From Acetofilamentum sp. (GTDB lineage: Bacteria; Bacteroidota; Bacteroidia; Bacteroidales; DYOH01): DNA of 59,184 nucleotides. Location: assembly GCA_020720625.1 (NCBI GenBank), contig DYOH01000012.1:1-59184 (forward strand), given 5' to 3'. The notes under the pieces are model-generated. The model did no database searches. It was not told the origin of the DNA and worked only from the letters and a program-made list of their open reading frames with translations. The translations under genes were made by a program, and so were the position numbers. This document shows, piece by piece, positions 44,234-54,232 of the stretch. Position 1 is the stretch's first letter; each line of letters starts with the position of its first letter.

Positions 44234-45343
44234 ATGGCAGATACCCAAGAATTATTGCATACACTGGCACTTCTTCAACTGAAAGGAGTTGGAAACAATA
44301 TTCTGCGCCGACTTACCGATTATTTCGGCTCGGCGCACGATGCTTTTCTTGCTTCCGAAGCTGATTTGGTTAAAGAAGGTTTAATTGGGGCCAAAATAAT
44401 TGAAACCTGGGATAAACAGCAGGCTTTGGCGGCTGCCCTGAAGGAAATTGAGCTATTGCAGACGCATAAAATCGGAGCACTGAGTATTGCCAATGCAGAT
44501 TATCCCTATAAACTCATGAATTGCTACGATGCCCCGGCAGTTCTGTATTTTCTTGGAAATACCGATTATAAAGGATACAAATTTATCAGCATCGTAGGAA
44601 CAAGAAATGCATCGGCTTACGGACTTGAGCTTTGTCGGAATTTTGTACGCGATATCAAACAACTTTACCCCAAAGTTGTTATTGTGAGTGGTTTGGCCGC
44701 CGGAATTGATGCTTGTGCTCACAAAGCGGCTTTGGATAACGAGTTGCCTACCTTGGCGGTGCTTGGGCATGGACTTAATACCATTTATCCGGCAGGCAAC
44801 AGGGAACTTGCTGCCAAAATTGCTAAATCAGGCGCTCTTATTACCGAATACTCCTTCAATAGCCGAATTATGCCCGAAAACTTTGCCCGACGTAACCGTA
44901 TTGTGGCCGGTTTATCGGATGCAACAATTGTGGTGGAAACGGGTACTAAAGGTGGCTCACTTATTACTGCCGATTTGGCATTGAACTACAACCGCGATGT
45001 GTATGCTTTTCCAGGGAGGGTGGGAGATACGCGTTCTGCCGGTTGTAACTTACTGATTAAAAAGAATACAACTGCATTAATAGAAAATGCAGCCGATTTT
45101 CTCGATAGCATGCAATGGATGCAGAGCAATACTCCTAAAGCTGTGCAGCAGGAATTATTTATTCGATTAACTGCCGAAGAGGAAATCGTGTACCAGTTTC
45201 TGAAGGATAAGAGCGATGTTTTTATTGACATGATTGCCCATGGATGTGCTATGAGCATGCAGGCTCTTTCTCCTGTTTTGCTATCGCTTGAGTTTAGCGG
45301 CTTAATTAAAACCTTGCCCGGCAAGATGTACCGAATTGTTTAG
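44234..45343 (+). CDS. dprA: DNA-processing protein DprA
   Basis: The product is 369 residues. DprA loads RecA on incoming single-stranded DNA during natural transformation. An N-terminal helix-hairpin-helix (LKGVGNNILRRLTDYFG) precedes the Rossmann-like core with GTRNASAYG, VSGLAAGIDACAHKAAL, GHGLNTIYPAGNREL and VVETGTKGGSLITADLAL. The C-terminus is a winged-helix region (about 300-369). All expected segments are present. It follows the VOC gene by 35 bases. Confidence 0.95.
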   Translation: MADTQELLHTLALLQLKGVGNNILRRLTDYFGSAHDAFLASEADLVKEGLIGAKIIETWDKQQALAAALKEIELLQTHKIGALSIANADYPYKLMNCYDAPAVLYFLGNTDYKGYKFISIVGTRNASAYGLELCRNFVRDIKQLYPKVVIVSGLAAGIDACAHKAALDNELPTLAVLGHGLNTIYPAGNRELAAKIAKSGALITEYSFNSRIMPENFARRNRIVAGLSDATIVVETGTKGGSLITADLALNYNRDVYAFPGRVGDTRSAGCNLLIKKNTTALIENAADFLDSMQWMQSNTPKAVQQELFIRLTAEEEIVYQFLKDKSDVFIDMIAHGCAMSMQALSPVLLSLEFSGLIKTLPGKMYRIV

Positions 45344-45674
45344 CTTGTTTTTCCGCTAATTTATTGACAAATTAAACCACTATTTAAACAATTAAATAAA
45401 ACTTTGCATAAGCCCAAAGATTATTCCCTTCTTATGAAACATTATTTTTGCTTACGCCGATTCGGCATGCCATGTAAGATTTTTATCATATAGTAGAATT
45501 GCATGGAGAATATTTTTTTTGCGAAATATTTCATTGAATATGCATTCCAGGCGACAGATATTCCTGCTAGCTTAATCTTTTCAAATTTCAGTTTGATATT
45601 TTTTTATGGAAATCGCATTTATCCAAAAACAAAAAATATTACTTAACTTTGTAATTGATTTGCTAAAAAAGAAT
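45344..45674. promoter_or_regulatory. 331-bp spacer with a -7 promoter box
   Basis: TAACTTTG at 45644-45651 is an exact TAnnTTTG box 23 bases before the ATG at 45675, and it argues against the upstream start at 45606. The rest is AT-rich with no gene seen. Confidence 0.5.
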
Positions 45675-46829
45675 ATGGCAGCTAAAAAGAAAAATACATG
45701 GCCCGAAGGACCATTTATCAATCCGTTTACAGATTTCGGGTTTAAAAAATTGTTTGGTTCCGAACCAAACAAAGACTTGCTTATTGATTTTTTAAACGAG
45801 CTGCTTCGCCAACACCATGTGCAAATTAGCGATTTAAGCTATAAACGCACCGAGCATTTGGGCAATACCGCCCAAGACCGTAAAGCCATTTACGATTTGT
45901 ATTGCGAAAATGAGCACGGCGAAAAATTTATTGTTGAACTGCAAAAAGCGGAGCAAAAATTCTTTAAAGACCGCACGGTATTTTATTCCACTTTTCCAAT
46001 ACAAGAGCAAGCCATTAAGGGCGAATGGGATTACGAACTTAAAGCGGTGTATGCAGTAGCCATTTTAGACTTTGCTTTTAGAGACGAAGACAAGGATGAA
46101 ACAGTGCTTAGCCATGTAAAACTTCTCGATGTAAACACCCACAAAGTTTTCTACCACAAACTTACATACGTGTATGTGCAAATGGAGAACTTCACAAAAA
46201 ACATCGACGATTTGGAAACTCATCTGGATAAATGGTTATACGTGTTAAAGCATTTGGATAAATTTGAACGCATACCCGAACATATACGCGAAAAAGTATT
46301 CGAAAAAGTATTTCAGATAGCTCGCTACGATAATTTGAGCCGAATTGAGCAAGAAGCCTACGAAAGCAGCATAAAATACTACCGCGATATGAAGAATTCT
46401 TTCGACACCGCATTTGAAAAAGGGAAAAATGCATCCATTAAACTATTAATGGAAGCCGAAAGCAAAACAAAACAAGCCGAAAGCAAAACAAAACAAGCCG
46501 AAAACAAAGCAAAACAAGCCGAAAACAAAGCAAAGAAAGCCGAAAATCTGGCAAGGAAGGCCAAAGTTAAAGCTGAACAAGAGCGAAAAGATAAGAAAGA
46601 AGCCGAGACCAAAGCCAAAAAGGCTGTAGTCAAGGCCAAACTGGCCGAATCTAAAGCCATGCAGGCCGAATCTAAAGTTAAAGAAGCTGAAGCAAAAGTA
46701 GAGCAAGAGCGGAATGAAAAGATTGAGGCTATGCATAAACTAGCCGCTAAAATGAAAAGATATGGGGAGCCAGTGGATGAAATCATTAAAGAAACAGGCT
46801 TAAGTCGTGAAGAAATAGAAAAATTGTAA
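45675..46829 (+). CDS. Rpn/PD-(D/E)XK nuclease-family protein with coiled-coil tail
   Basis: The product is 384 residues from the ATG at 45675 (MAAKKKNTWPEGPFINP). Residues 1-250 match the PD-(D/E)XK nuclease (transposase-like, Rpn) family: NPFTDFGFKKLFGSE, then the metal-binding pattern D-x(n)-ExQ in DRKAIYDLYCEN and GEKFIVELQKAE. Members are typically tied to genome rearrangement. Residues about 255-350 are a charged coiled coil built of heptads (KQAENKA). The end, YGEPVDEIIKETGLSREEI, is typical of the family's C-terminal helix. It lies between dprA and tRNA-fMet. Confidence 0.85.
   Translation: MAAKKKNTWPEGPFINPFTDFGFKKLFGSEPNKDLLIDFLNELLRQHHVQISDLSYKRTEHLGNTAQDRKAIYDLYCENEHGEKFIVELQKAEQKFFKDRTVFYSTFPIQEQAIKGEWDYELKAVYAVAILDFAFRDEDKDETVLSHVKLLDVNTHKVFYHKLTYVYVQMENFTKNIDDLETHLDKWLYVLKHLDKFERIPEHIREKVFEKVFQIARYDNLSRIEQEAYESSIKYYRDMKNSFDTAFEKGKNASIKLLMEAESKTKQAESKTKQAENKAKQAENKAKKAENLARKAKVKAEQERKDKKEAETKAKKAVVKAKLAESKAMQAESKVKEAEAKVEQERNEKIEAMHKLAAKMKRYGEPVDEIIKETGLSREEIEKL
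46455..46559 (+). repeat. Five tandem 21-bp units in the Rpn-family gene
   Basis: Units start at 46455, 46476, 46497, 46518 and 46539. Each opens GCCGAAA and encodes the heptad AESKTKQ/AENKAKQ. The first two are identical and later ones differ by only a few bases, so this is recent DNA-level duplication rather than just a coiled-coil protein. Confidence 0.85.
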
Positions 46830-47152
46830 GCTAAATATTCTTCTGAATAGTATGGCGCTATTTGATTAACAGATGTTTTACCTTGCTGCAAAGGCTGAAA
46901 ATTTTTAGTAAAACGAATGCGCATTGAAATTAATTTATGCGATTAATGAGCGCATTGCAGATAATGATTTTATGATGGATCTTTTGCGAATTCAATCACA
47001 TTTTTTTGGGCTATCGATTTCTGTAGGCCTCATTTTTCTTATGGGCTGAGCTAAAAATATAAAATTTATTGCAAAAGATTTGCATAATTCAAAAAATAGA
47101 TTTACTTTTGCATCACATTTGAAACGACAAAGTAATTAAACTTAAGATATAT
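46830..47152. other. 323-bp spacer before tRNA-fMet
   Basis: A short frame at 46924-47049 has some coding look (INERIADNDFMMDLLRIQ) but begins with TTG and has no known match. It may be the remnant of a gene. No clear promoter for the tRNA was pinned down. Confidence 0.3.
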
Positions 47153-47225
47153 TGCGGGGTGGAGCAGTTGGTAGCTCGTTGGGCTCATAACCCAAAGGCC
47201 ATAGGTTCGAGTCCTATCCCCGCTA
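47153..47225 (+). tRNA. Initiator tRNA-fMet (anticodon CAT)
   Basis: The cloverleaf is complete: acceptor TGCGGGG/CCCCGCT, D-stem GAGC/GCTC, anticodon stem TTGGG/CCCAA with loop CTCATAA (CAT at 47186-47188), T-arm ATAGG/CCTAT with TTCGAGT, discriminator A. Three G-C pairs in the anticodon stem and an unpaired 1:72 position (T:T) mark the initiator rather than the elongator tRNA. CCA is not encoded. Confidence 0.95.
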
Positions 47226-47231
47226 CTAAAG

Positions 47232-47264
47232 AAAAACCGGAGTATTACTACTTCGGTTTTTTTA
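47232..47264. terminator. Terminator after tRNA-fMet
   Basis: A 13-bp stem (47232-47244 with 47249-47261, one G-U pair) and a 4-base loop run into T's on the plus strand. The A-run on the left also serves the convergent gene ending at 47262. Confidence 0.8.
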
Positions 47265-47627
47265 TTTTTGTTGATATAGCACTTCAAAGTCGCTACCAAG
47301 CAGTAAGGATATTTCTTCATGGAGGGATTTGGCTTGCATAAAAAAATAATCCCATTGCGCCCAGCTCCAAATCGAATCTCCTCCAGGATTTTGGGCATCT
47401 AAACTTGCCATGTATAATATGTCTAATTCGTATATTTTTTGTTTGATGTATTGCGGCAGTGCGATTGGCGCCGGCCGAATTATATTTCCTTTTAAGTCGA
47501 AGTTGTCGGCATCCAAAGCACCTACACCATATTTATCAATGGCCGGTTTATTAGCGCTCCACAAACATGCTCCGCTGCCATACTCGAAAAAAAAGCGAAT
47601 TCTATAGGTAGGCTTTGAGTTGTTCAT
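47262..47627 (-). CDS. Small protein of unknown function
   Basis: The product is 121 residues starting MNNSKPTYRIRFFFEYGSG, with conserved-looking Trp, Gly and Pro positions (ACLWSANKPAIDKYGVGAL, GGDSIWSWAQWDYF). It is soluble with no signal peptide. I do not recognise it. It follows the 87-residue unknown gene by 41 bases in the same direction and ends at the tRNA terminator. Confidence 0.7.
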   Translation of the reverse strand: MNNSKPTYRIRFFFEYGSGACLWSANKPAIDKYGVGALDADNFDLKGNIIRPAPIALPQYIKQKIYELDILYMASLDAQNPGGDSIWSWAQWDYFFMQAKSLHEEISLLLGSDFEVLYQQK

Positions 47628-47668
47628 CGCGTTTATTTTACCTTGTTTATTGATTGTGAAAGACTTTC

Positions 47669-47932
47669 CTACTTTTGCTTAATAAGATTTATCCATTTTT
47701 GATAATATGCGATGGAGAAATTGCTCGCTTTTTCAATAAAATCTGCTCTGGAATAGCTTGCTAAATAAGCATTGTTTTCGCGGGCATCGTACTCCACAAT
47801 TTCATACAAATCTTTGCTAAATCTCAAAATTTCTACAATGTAATTTGGTTTTGCCGTTTCGGTAATATTTCCTTGCTGAATGTAATCTGCAAGGATGGTG
47901 GCATTTTCGATGCCTATTTTTTCGTTCTCCAT
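47669..47932 (-). CDS. Small protein of unknown function
   Basis: The product is 87 residues (MENEKIGIENATILADYIQQ), acidic and probably all-helical, with no signal peptide or known motif. It lies upstream of the 121-residue unknown gene in the same orientation, so the two probably form a bicistronic unit. The size and pairing recall toxin-antitoxin or toxin-immunity arrangements, but nothing in the sequence confirms it. Confidence 0.65.
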   Translation of the reverse strand: MENEKIGIENATILADYIQQGNITETAKPNYIVEILRFSKDLYEIVEYDARENNAYLASYSRADFIEKASNFSIAYYQKWINLIKQK

Positions 47933-48276
47933 GTTGTATTTTTATGTTTGTGCTACACTCATATTATTTTTTAGGTTTATATGTTTTGATCCGCAAAAAT
48001 AATTTAAGCTATCCGAAATTATTACGGATTTAAAGTTACAAAAAAAATATGTTTTTATCGATCAAAGTGAATAGTGAATAGTGAATAGTGAATCGAGAAA
48101 TCCCTGTTTTAGTGGCGAAGCGAGGAGAAATCTAATGCCCTTGTTACTATTCATCTAACCTGGAGGAAAATTTTGGGAGTGCTATACTTATTCAATAATT
48201 GTATTTACGCTGTAGTTGAAATAAGCATATCTGTATTTTTATAAAAAAGTGCTACATTGGTAGGAAAAATTCAGAG
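47933..48276. repeat. Spacer with a 7-bp tandem repeat and a dispersed repeat scar
   Basis: At 48067-48094 the unit GTGAATA is present four times (the last ends in C). It is followed by GAGAAATCC and GGCGAAGCGAGG words (about 48094-48133), which resemble degenerate dispersed repeats. A CAAAAATA box (47994-48001; TATTTTTG on the minus strand) may be the -7 element of the small gene pair. Confidence 0.5.
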
Positions 48277-49512
48277 ATGCGCAGAGCCATATTTTTTGTT
48301 ATAGCTTTGATGTGGAGTGGGGGAGTTTGGTCGCAAAACCTTATTGTAAAAGGATTGCTACTAGATAGCGCAACCCGGCGACCCTTGATTTATGCCTCGG
48401 TGCAGATCAAGAACAATCAATTGGGAACCATTAGTAATGCCGAAGGGCTTTTTTATCTGAAACTTCCGCCCACGCTAGGGCTAGATACACTGGTATTTTC
48501 GTTTATTGGTTTCGAAAGTCGCGAAATACCTGTGCAAGCCCTATTGCAAACCGACACTTTGGTGTATCTTAAAGAAAAGATGTTTGAGATAGGAGAAGTT
48601 TACGTGCAGGCCACCGGAGCTACAGAGATTGTGCAAAGGTGCATTGGTACTTTTGATTCGCTCTATTATCAGGATGCGCTTATGTTAAAGGCTTATTTTC
48701 GGGAGCTCATAACCGACAATGGCCGCATGGAGAAGTTTACCGAGGCACAGTTGGCCATTGCCAAGCAATCTTATAGCGGAAAGAAGCAGGATGCCATGCA
48801 GTTTCTCGAAGGCAAATATCACGAAAACCAAAGCTTGTCGCCCTTATGGAAATATCTCGATTTTATAAATGGACCTTATGAAGTACTTCATTGCGATGTG
48901 GCCAAATATTCCAATAATTTTATTCTTATACCCACAGCCTCCTTGAGTTTTCTGAATCCGGGGCATTTTAAGCATTATCAATATAAAATACTGGCAGAAA
49001 ACGGTGCTGAGTATCTGATTGAATTTAGACCCAAAAGTAAGCGGGCGGTGTTTAAGGGGCAGCTAATAATCAACAAAAGCGATTATGCGCTGTTGGCCTA
49101 TTATTACACCATCGATAACGCAAAACTGAGTCGTGTGAGTCTTATTCAGTTCGATACGCAGCAATACTTAAGGGAGCTCGATATTCAGTCGCATAGCACC
49201 GATTATTATGCTTATGCCATTTATCGGCAGTTTAATGGTGCGTATATTTTGCATCATGCCGGATTAAGCTACGAATCTTTGTTTCACAGTACGGGTAAGA
49301 ATTTTTTGTCGCTGATTAGGGTTAGCAATCAGTTGGTAATAACGGAGTATAACAATAATGAGCCTACAGAGATTCCTTTCTTAAAACGCATATCGCATCA
49401 GATACCGGTTTATGAGCAGATTTTGCGGCTAAATAATCCGGACTTCGAAGGCATGCAAATTATAGTGCCAGAGCAGAATATACGCCGGTTTTTGCACTCT
49501 GCTGCGCAATAA
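48277..49512 (+). CDS. Carboxypeptidase-regulatory-like domain protein, exported
   Basis: The product is 411 residues with a signal peptide (MRRAIFFVIALMWSGGVWSQ). Residues about 22-110 form a CarboxypepD-reg/CNA-B-like beta-sandwich: VKGLLLDSATRRPLIYASV, GLFYLKLPPTLG and LVFSFIGFESREI. The rest (120-411) is a beta-rich region as in many Bacteroidota outer-envelope proteins; it is much shorter than a TonB receptor. The function is unknown. Confidence 0.78.
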   Translation: MRRAIFFVIALMWSGGVWSQNLIVKGLLLDSATRRPLIYASVQIKNNQLGTISNAEGLFYLKLPPTLGLDTLVFSFIGFESREIPVQALLQTDTLVYLKEKMFEIGEVYVQATGATEIVQRCIGTFDSLYYQDALMLKAYFRELITDNGRMEKFTEAQLAIAKQSYSGKKQDAMQFLEGKYHENQSLSPLWKYLDFINGPYEVLHCDVAKYSNNFILIPTASLSFLNPGHFKHYQYKILAENGAEYLIEFRPKSKRAVFKGQLIINKSDYALLAYYYTIDNAKLSRVSLIQFDTQQYLRELDIQSHSTDYYAYAIYRQFNGAYILHHAGLSYESLFHSTGKNFLSLIRVSNQLVITEYNNNEPTEIPFLKRISHQIPVYEQILRLNNPDFEGMQIIVPEQNIRRFLHSAAQ

Positions 49513-49775
49513 GTTTAGGAGCTTTTGGTGGTAAGCCTTAAAATCCGAGAATGGCGTAGCCATCAACGAAGGTAATTTTTTGGGTAAAAACCTAAGATTG
49601 TCTCCTTGACGGATAATTCTTTTTTAGAAACAGATAAATTACGCAGCGAATTATATAAGGCAAAATAGGCTTTCAAGAATCCAAATGGTATACATTGCGG
49701 GAAATTATCCTTAATAATTTCAATATAGAATAATTACCAAGTTCAATTTGAGCAACAGAAAAGCCATAATGTAAA

Positions 49776-50183
49776 TCACGAATGCTTTAAATGTTCGGCA
49801 GCGCATCTGTCGTAGGACTGAATGTGGTTGATAAGCCAGTTTTTGAGGTACTGAAAAAATTCGGGGAACATTTCTTCGCGTTTCTCTTCGTATTGTTTCT
49901 GAAATTTAATAAGACTTTGTACAAAATTGATATGCGATTTGCGGTGCTCTTCCAGGTTAGGACAGTTGTTCTGCGCAAAAAATCGCTCTTCTTCCACAAA
50001 ATGGTTTTCGGCGTAAAAGGCCAAACGATGGTAGATAGAAAAAAAGCTCTCGTGGCTTTCTTCATTATTTAGGGCATCTACCAACATGTTGATGGTATTA
50101 ATAAATTTTTTATGCTTTGCATCTATATAGGGTGTTCCTATCGAATACTCTTCTTTCCATTCTATTGCTTCAATTTTTTCCAT
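49776..50183 (-). CDS. Bacteriohemerythrin
   Basis: The product is 135 residues, a single hemerythrin domain that carries a di-iron O2-binding site. Ligands are visible: IDAKHKKF (His), ENHFVEEERF (His, Glu), EEHRKSH (two His) and NHIQSYDRC (His, Asp). It lies on the minus strand in an isolated position. It may store or sense O2 or supply it to oxygenases, in keeping with an organism that meets low oxygen. Confidence 0.93.
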   Translation of the reverse strand: MEKIEAIEWKEEYSIGTPYIDAKHKKFINTINMLVDALNNEESHESFFSIYHRLAFYAENHFVEEERFFAQNNCPNLEEHRKSHINFVQSLIKFQKQYEEKREEMFPEFFQYLKNWLINHIQSYDRCAAEHLKHS

Positions 50184-50350
50184 AGTCTAAGATATTTGCA
50201 CTAAAATAAGCTCATTGGGCTAATCTAAGCAATGACTTTTGTCAGGATGCTTTGGCAGGTTCATTATTTTGTAGAATGGAATTTTTTTTGATAAACTTTG
50301 AATCAGTTTTGCCCAAAAATATTCATATTTGCATTTCATAAAACTTACCG

Positions 50351-51346
50351 ATGCAGATATTCAAGTGGATTGACCAGATATTCGAAGAGCACACGGAAGC
50401 CGATTTCGAAATGCTAGCCATGGAGTTATTTCGTTATCAGTATCATAATAATGCACTTTACCACTCATTTTGCAATCAGTTGGGCAAAACAGATGATAAT
50501 GTGGCGAATTTGCAGTCCATACCATTTTTACCAGTAGAGTTTTTTAAAACACATCAAGTGCAAAGCTTTGCAGGGCATGCAGAGGATATTTTTTTAAGTA
50601 GCGGAACTTTAGGCATGCAGCAAAGCAAACATTATGTAAAAGATTTGGACATTTATATTCAGAGCTTTGTAAAGTCATTCGAATACTTTTATGGAAGTGT
50701 AAGCGATTACACCATTCTTGCGCTTTTACCCGGTTATTTAGAAAGGCAAGGATCATCGCTAATTTTTATGGTAGATGAGTTGATTGCCCTTTCGGGGCAG
50801 GAGGAGAGCGGGTTTTACTTGCACAACCACGAGGAGCTTTTTGATATGCTGATAGATTTAAAGCGCTTACGCCGAAAAGTGCTGCTTATAGGTGTATCTT
50901 TTGCTTTGCTCGATTTTGCCGATGAGTACGAGTTTCGCCTAAATCTGGACCAAACCATTGTGATGGAAACCGGAGGAATGAAAGGCAAAAGAAAGGAATT
51001 GCTTCGCGAGGAGCTTCATGCAAATTTAAAAAAGGCCTTTGGTGTAAACGAAATTCATTCGGAATACGGCATGACAGAGTTGCTCTCCCAGGCTTATTCT
51101 TTGGGCGATATGCGTTTTAGTACGCCTCCCTGGATGAAAGTGATGATTAGGGATACCTACGATCCTTTTGCTAATCTCGGGCATGGTCGCACGGGAGGCA
51201 TCAATATTATCGACCTTGCCAATGTGTATTCTTGTAGTTTTATCGAGACCAAAGATTTGGGCAAAATTGTGTCGCCTAATAAATTTGAAGTTCTCGGACG
51301 CTTTGATAATTCCGATATCAGAGGCTGTAATTTAATGATTGAATGA
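50351..51346 (+). CDS. LuxE-like acyl-protein synthetase
   Basis: The product is 331 residues of the ANL adenylating superfamily, LuxE/acyl-protein synthetase type. DIFLSSGTLGMQQSKHYV near residue 80 is the ATP-binding P-loop motif. VMETGGMKGKRKELLREEL and HSEYGMTELLSQAYSL are the later signatures. LuxE activates fatty acids and passes them to a Cys on itself; homologues without lux genes are common in Bacteroidota with unknown acyl acceptors. Its stop overlaps the start of the thioredoxin gene (ATGA). Confidence 0.85.
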   Translation: MQIFKWIDQIFEEHTEADFEMLAMELFRYQYHNNALYHSFCNQLGKTDDNVANLQSIPFLPVEFFKTHQVQSFAGHAEDIFLSSGTLGMQQSKHYVKDLDIYIQSFVKSFEYFYGSVSDYTILALLPGYLERQGSSLIFMVDELIALSGQEESGFYLHNHEELFDMLIDLKRLRRKVLLIGVSFALLDFADEYEFRLNLDQTIVMETGGMKGKRKELLREELHANLKKAFGVNEIHSEYGMTELLSQAYSLGDMRFSTPPWMKVMIRDTYDPFANLGHGRTGGINIIDLANVYSCSFIETKDLGKIVSPNKFEVLGRFDNSDIRGCNLMIE

Positions 51347-51873
51347 ATAGAACTATGATAAAGAAATTATTATTAGCCGGCATTAGCATGCTATTTGTAT
51401 CTTATATTTTGTATTTTTTGATCTTTCCGGTTTATTTTGGGGTGAGCGATATTCGCACATACTTGAGAATTCGTAAGATGCCTGAATTTACGTTTTATCA
51501 ACCCGAGAATGATACAATAGCTTTTTTACCATCAGATTTATCGCTTAATAAGCAAATTGTGATTATTTTTTTTAATACCAATTGTGAATATTGTCGGCAG
51601 GAGCTGGAGCAATTAAGCTTTACTGCCGAAGAGTATGGTAACATGGAGTTTTTGCTGGTTGCCGAGCAGAAGCCGCGAGCAATAATTGGATATTTACAGG
51701 AAATTTCGTTGTATGGCCGCAGCAATGTGCAAGTGGCTATTAGTAAAAATCTGGAGTTTATAAAGAAATTCGGTCATAAGCCTATTCCAAGCACTTATAT
51801 TTACATGCCCAATGGCCACTTACGCAAGCGCATTATCGGTGCCTATCCGCTACACTTACTCAAGGAGCTTTAG
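51343..51873 (+). CDS. Membrane-anchored thioredoxin-like protein
   Basis: The product is 176 residues with an N-terminal anchor (LLLAGISMLFVSYILYFLIF) and a thioredoxin fold containing the CEYC active site within IIFFNTNCEYCRQEL. It most resembles TlpA/AhpC-TSA-like membrane thioredoxins facing the periplasm. It shares a 4-base overlap with the LuxE-like gene, so translation is coupled. The start might also be the ATG at 51355. The substrate is unknown. Confidence 0.83.
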   Translation: MNRTMIKKLLLAGISMLFVSYILYFLIFPVYFGVSDIRTYLRIRKMPEFTFYQPENDTIAFLPSDLSLNKQIVIIFFNTNCEYCRQELEQLSFTAEEYGNMEFLLVAEQKPRAIIGYLQEISLYGRSNVQVAISKNLEFIKKFGHKPIPSTYIYMPNGHLRKRIIGAYPLHLLKEL

Positions 51874-51943
51874 GGCTTTGTTTATTATGATTTTGGATAC
51901 AATAAACATTAACCCACATTGGATAAGCGTGATGAGCATAAAA

Positions 51944-51973
51944 AAGGCTGCCCGAAAAAATGCGAACAGCCTT
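51944..51973 (-). terminator. groESL terminator
   Basis: AAGGCTG (51944-51950) pairs with CAGCCTT (51967-51973). On the minus strand the stem is followed by a run of T's. It lies 22 bases past the groEL stop codon. Confidence 0.75.
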
Positions 51974-51995
51974 ATTTTTATCTTGATATTTGGAA

Positions 51996-53645
<1,650 letters not shown>

Positions 53646-53673
53646 TTAATGTTTTAGTTTATTGTTTTATTAA

Positions 53674-53952
53674 TTAAATTATTGCAAGAACATCTGCTTG
53701 TTCCATAATCAGAAAATTTTTACCATCGTGTTTTATTTCCGTTCCGGCAAATTTGCCGTATAATACAACATCGCCAACTTTTAGTTCCATTGGATTGGTT
53801 TCACTGCCTTTTGCCACAGCCACAACTGTTCCTTTGGCCTGTTTTTGCTGCGTGTTTACGGGGATAAAAATGCCGCCCTCTGTTTTGCTTTCGGCATCCA
53901 TAGGCTCTACTACAATTCTGTTTCCTAGTGGTTTTATTGCTATTGTACTCAT
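53674..53952 (-). CDS. groES: 10 kDa co-chaperonin GroES
   Basis: The product is 92 residues. GroES caps the GroEL ring. It starts MSTIAIKPLGNRIVVEPM and keeps the mobile loop (ESKTEGGIFIPVN) and the conserved VVLYGKFAGTEI. It is the first gene of the groESL operon. No CIRCE element is seen upstream; a separate TGTCAG/CTGACA palindrome lies at 54172-54189. Confidence 0.97.
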   Translation of the reverse strand: MSTIAIKPLGNRIVVEPMDAESKTEGGIFIPVNTQQKQAKGTVVAVAKGSETNPMELKVGDVVLYGKFAGTEIKHDGKNFLIMEQADVLAII

Positions 53953-54171
53953 TTTTTTGTTGATTTAATTCCTTGGTTAATCTCGATGGCATGTAATCAT
54001 AATGTATGCCAATACCGAATATGGCCTTTTTACTGTCAAACCACCGACAAATTTTCAGTAAACTATTTATTTTGTTTCAAAAAAAGCAATTTCACTATTT
54101 GTATCCTATCAATTTTCAGTATTATAAAATGGAATGAAAACACAGGCATGTGAATTGGGTCTCTTCGAAGG

Positions 54172-54189
54172 TGTCAGAAAGGCCTGACA
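54172..54189 (-). promoter_or_regulatory. Palindrome upstream of groES
   Basis: TGTCAG (54172-54177) and CTGACA (54184-54189) with a 6-base spacer, followed by TTTTGACA, form a dyad in the groES upstream region about 220 bases before its ATG. It might be a stress operator or part of the 3' end of the glutathione peroxidase gene. Confidence 0.35.
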
Positions 54190-54232
54190 TTTTGACAACA
54201 TTATCATAAACTACCTTCATTTTAAATGCCTA

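Noticed and set aside
45606-45674. Upstream start of the Rpn-family gene at 45606
   Set aside because: The TAACTTTG promoter box (45644-45651) lies after it, and the following MAAKKKNTWPEG start fits the family.
46379-46924. 181-residue minus-strand frame opposite the Rpn-family gene
   Set aside because: It mirrors the tandem heptad repeats of the real gene; its repeat pattern is explained by the 21-bp units.
47081-47341. Coding frames over the tRNA-fMet region on both strands
   Set aside because: The cloverleaf accounts for the sequence; the frames are accidental.
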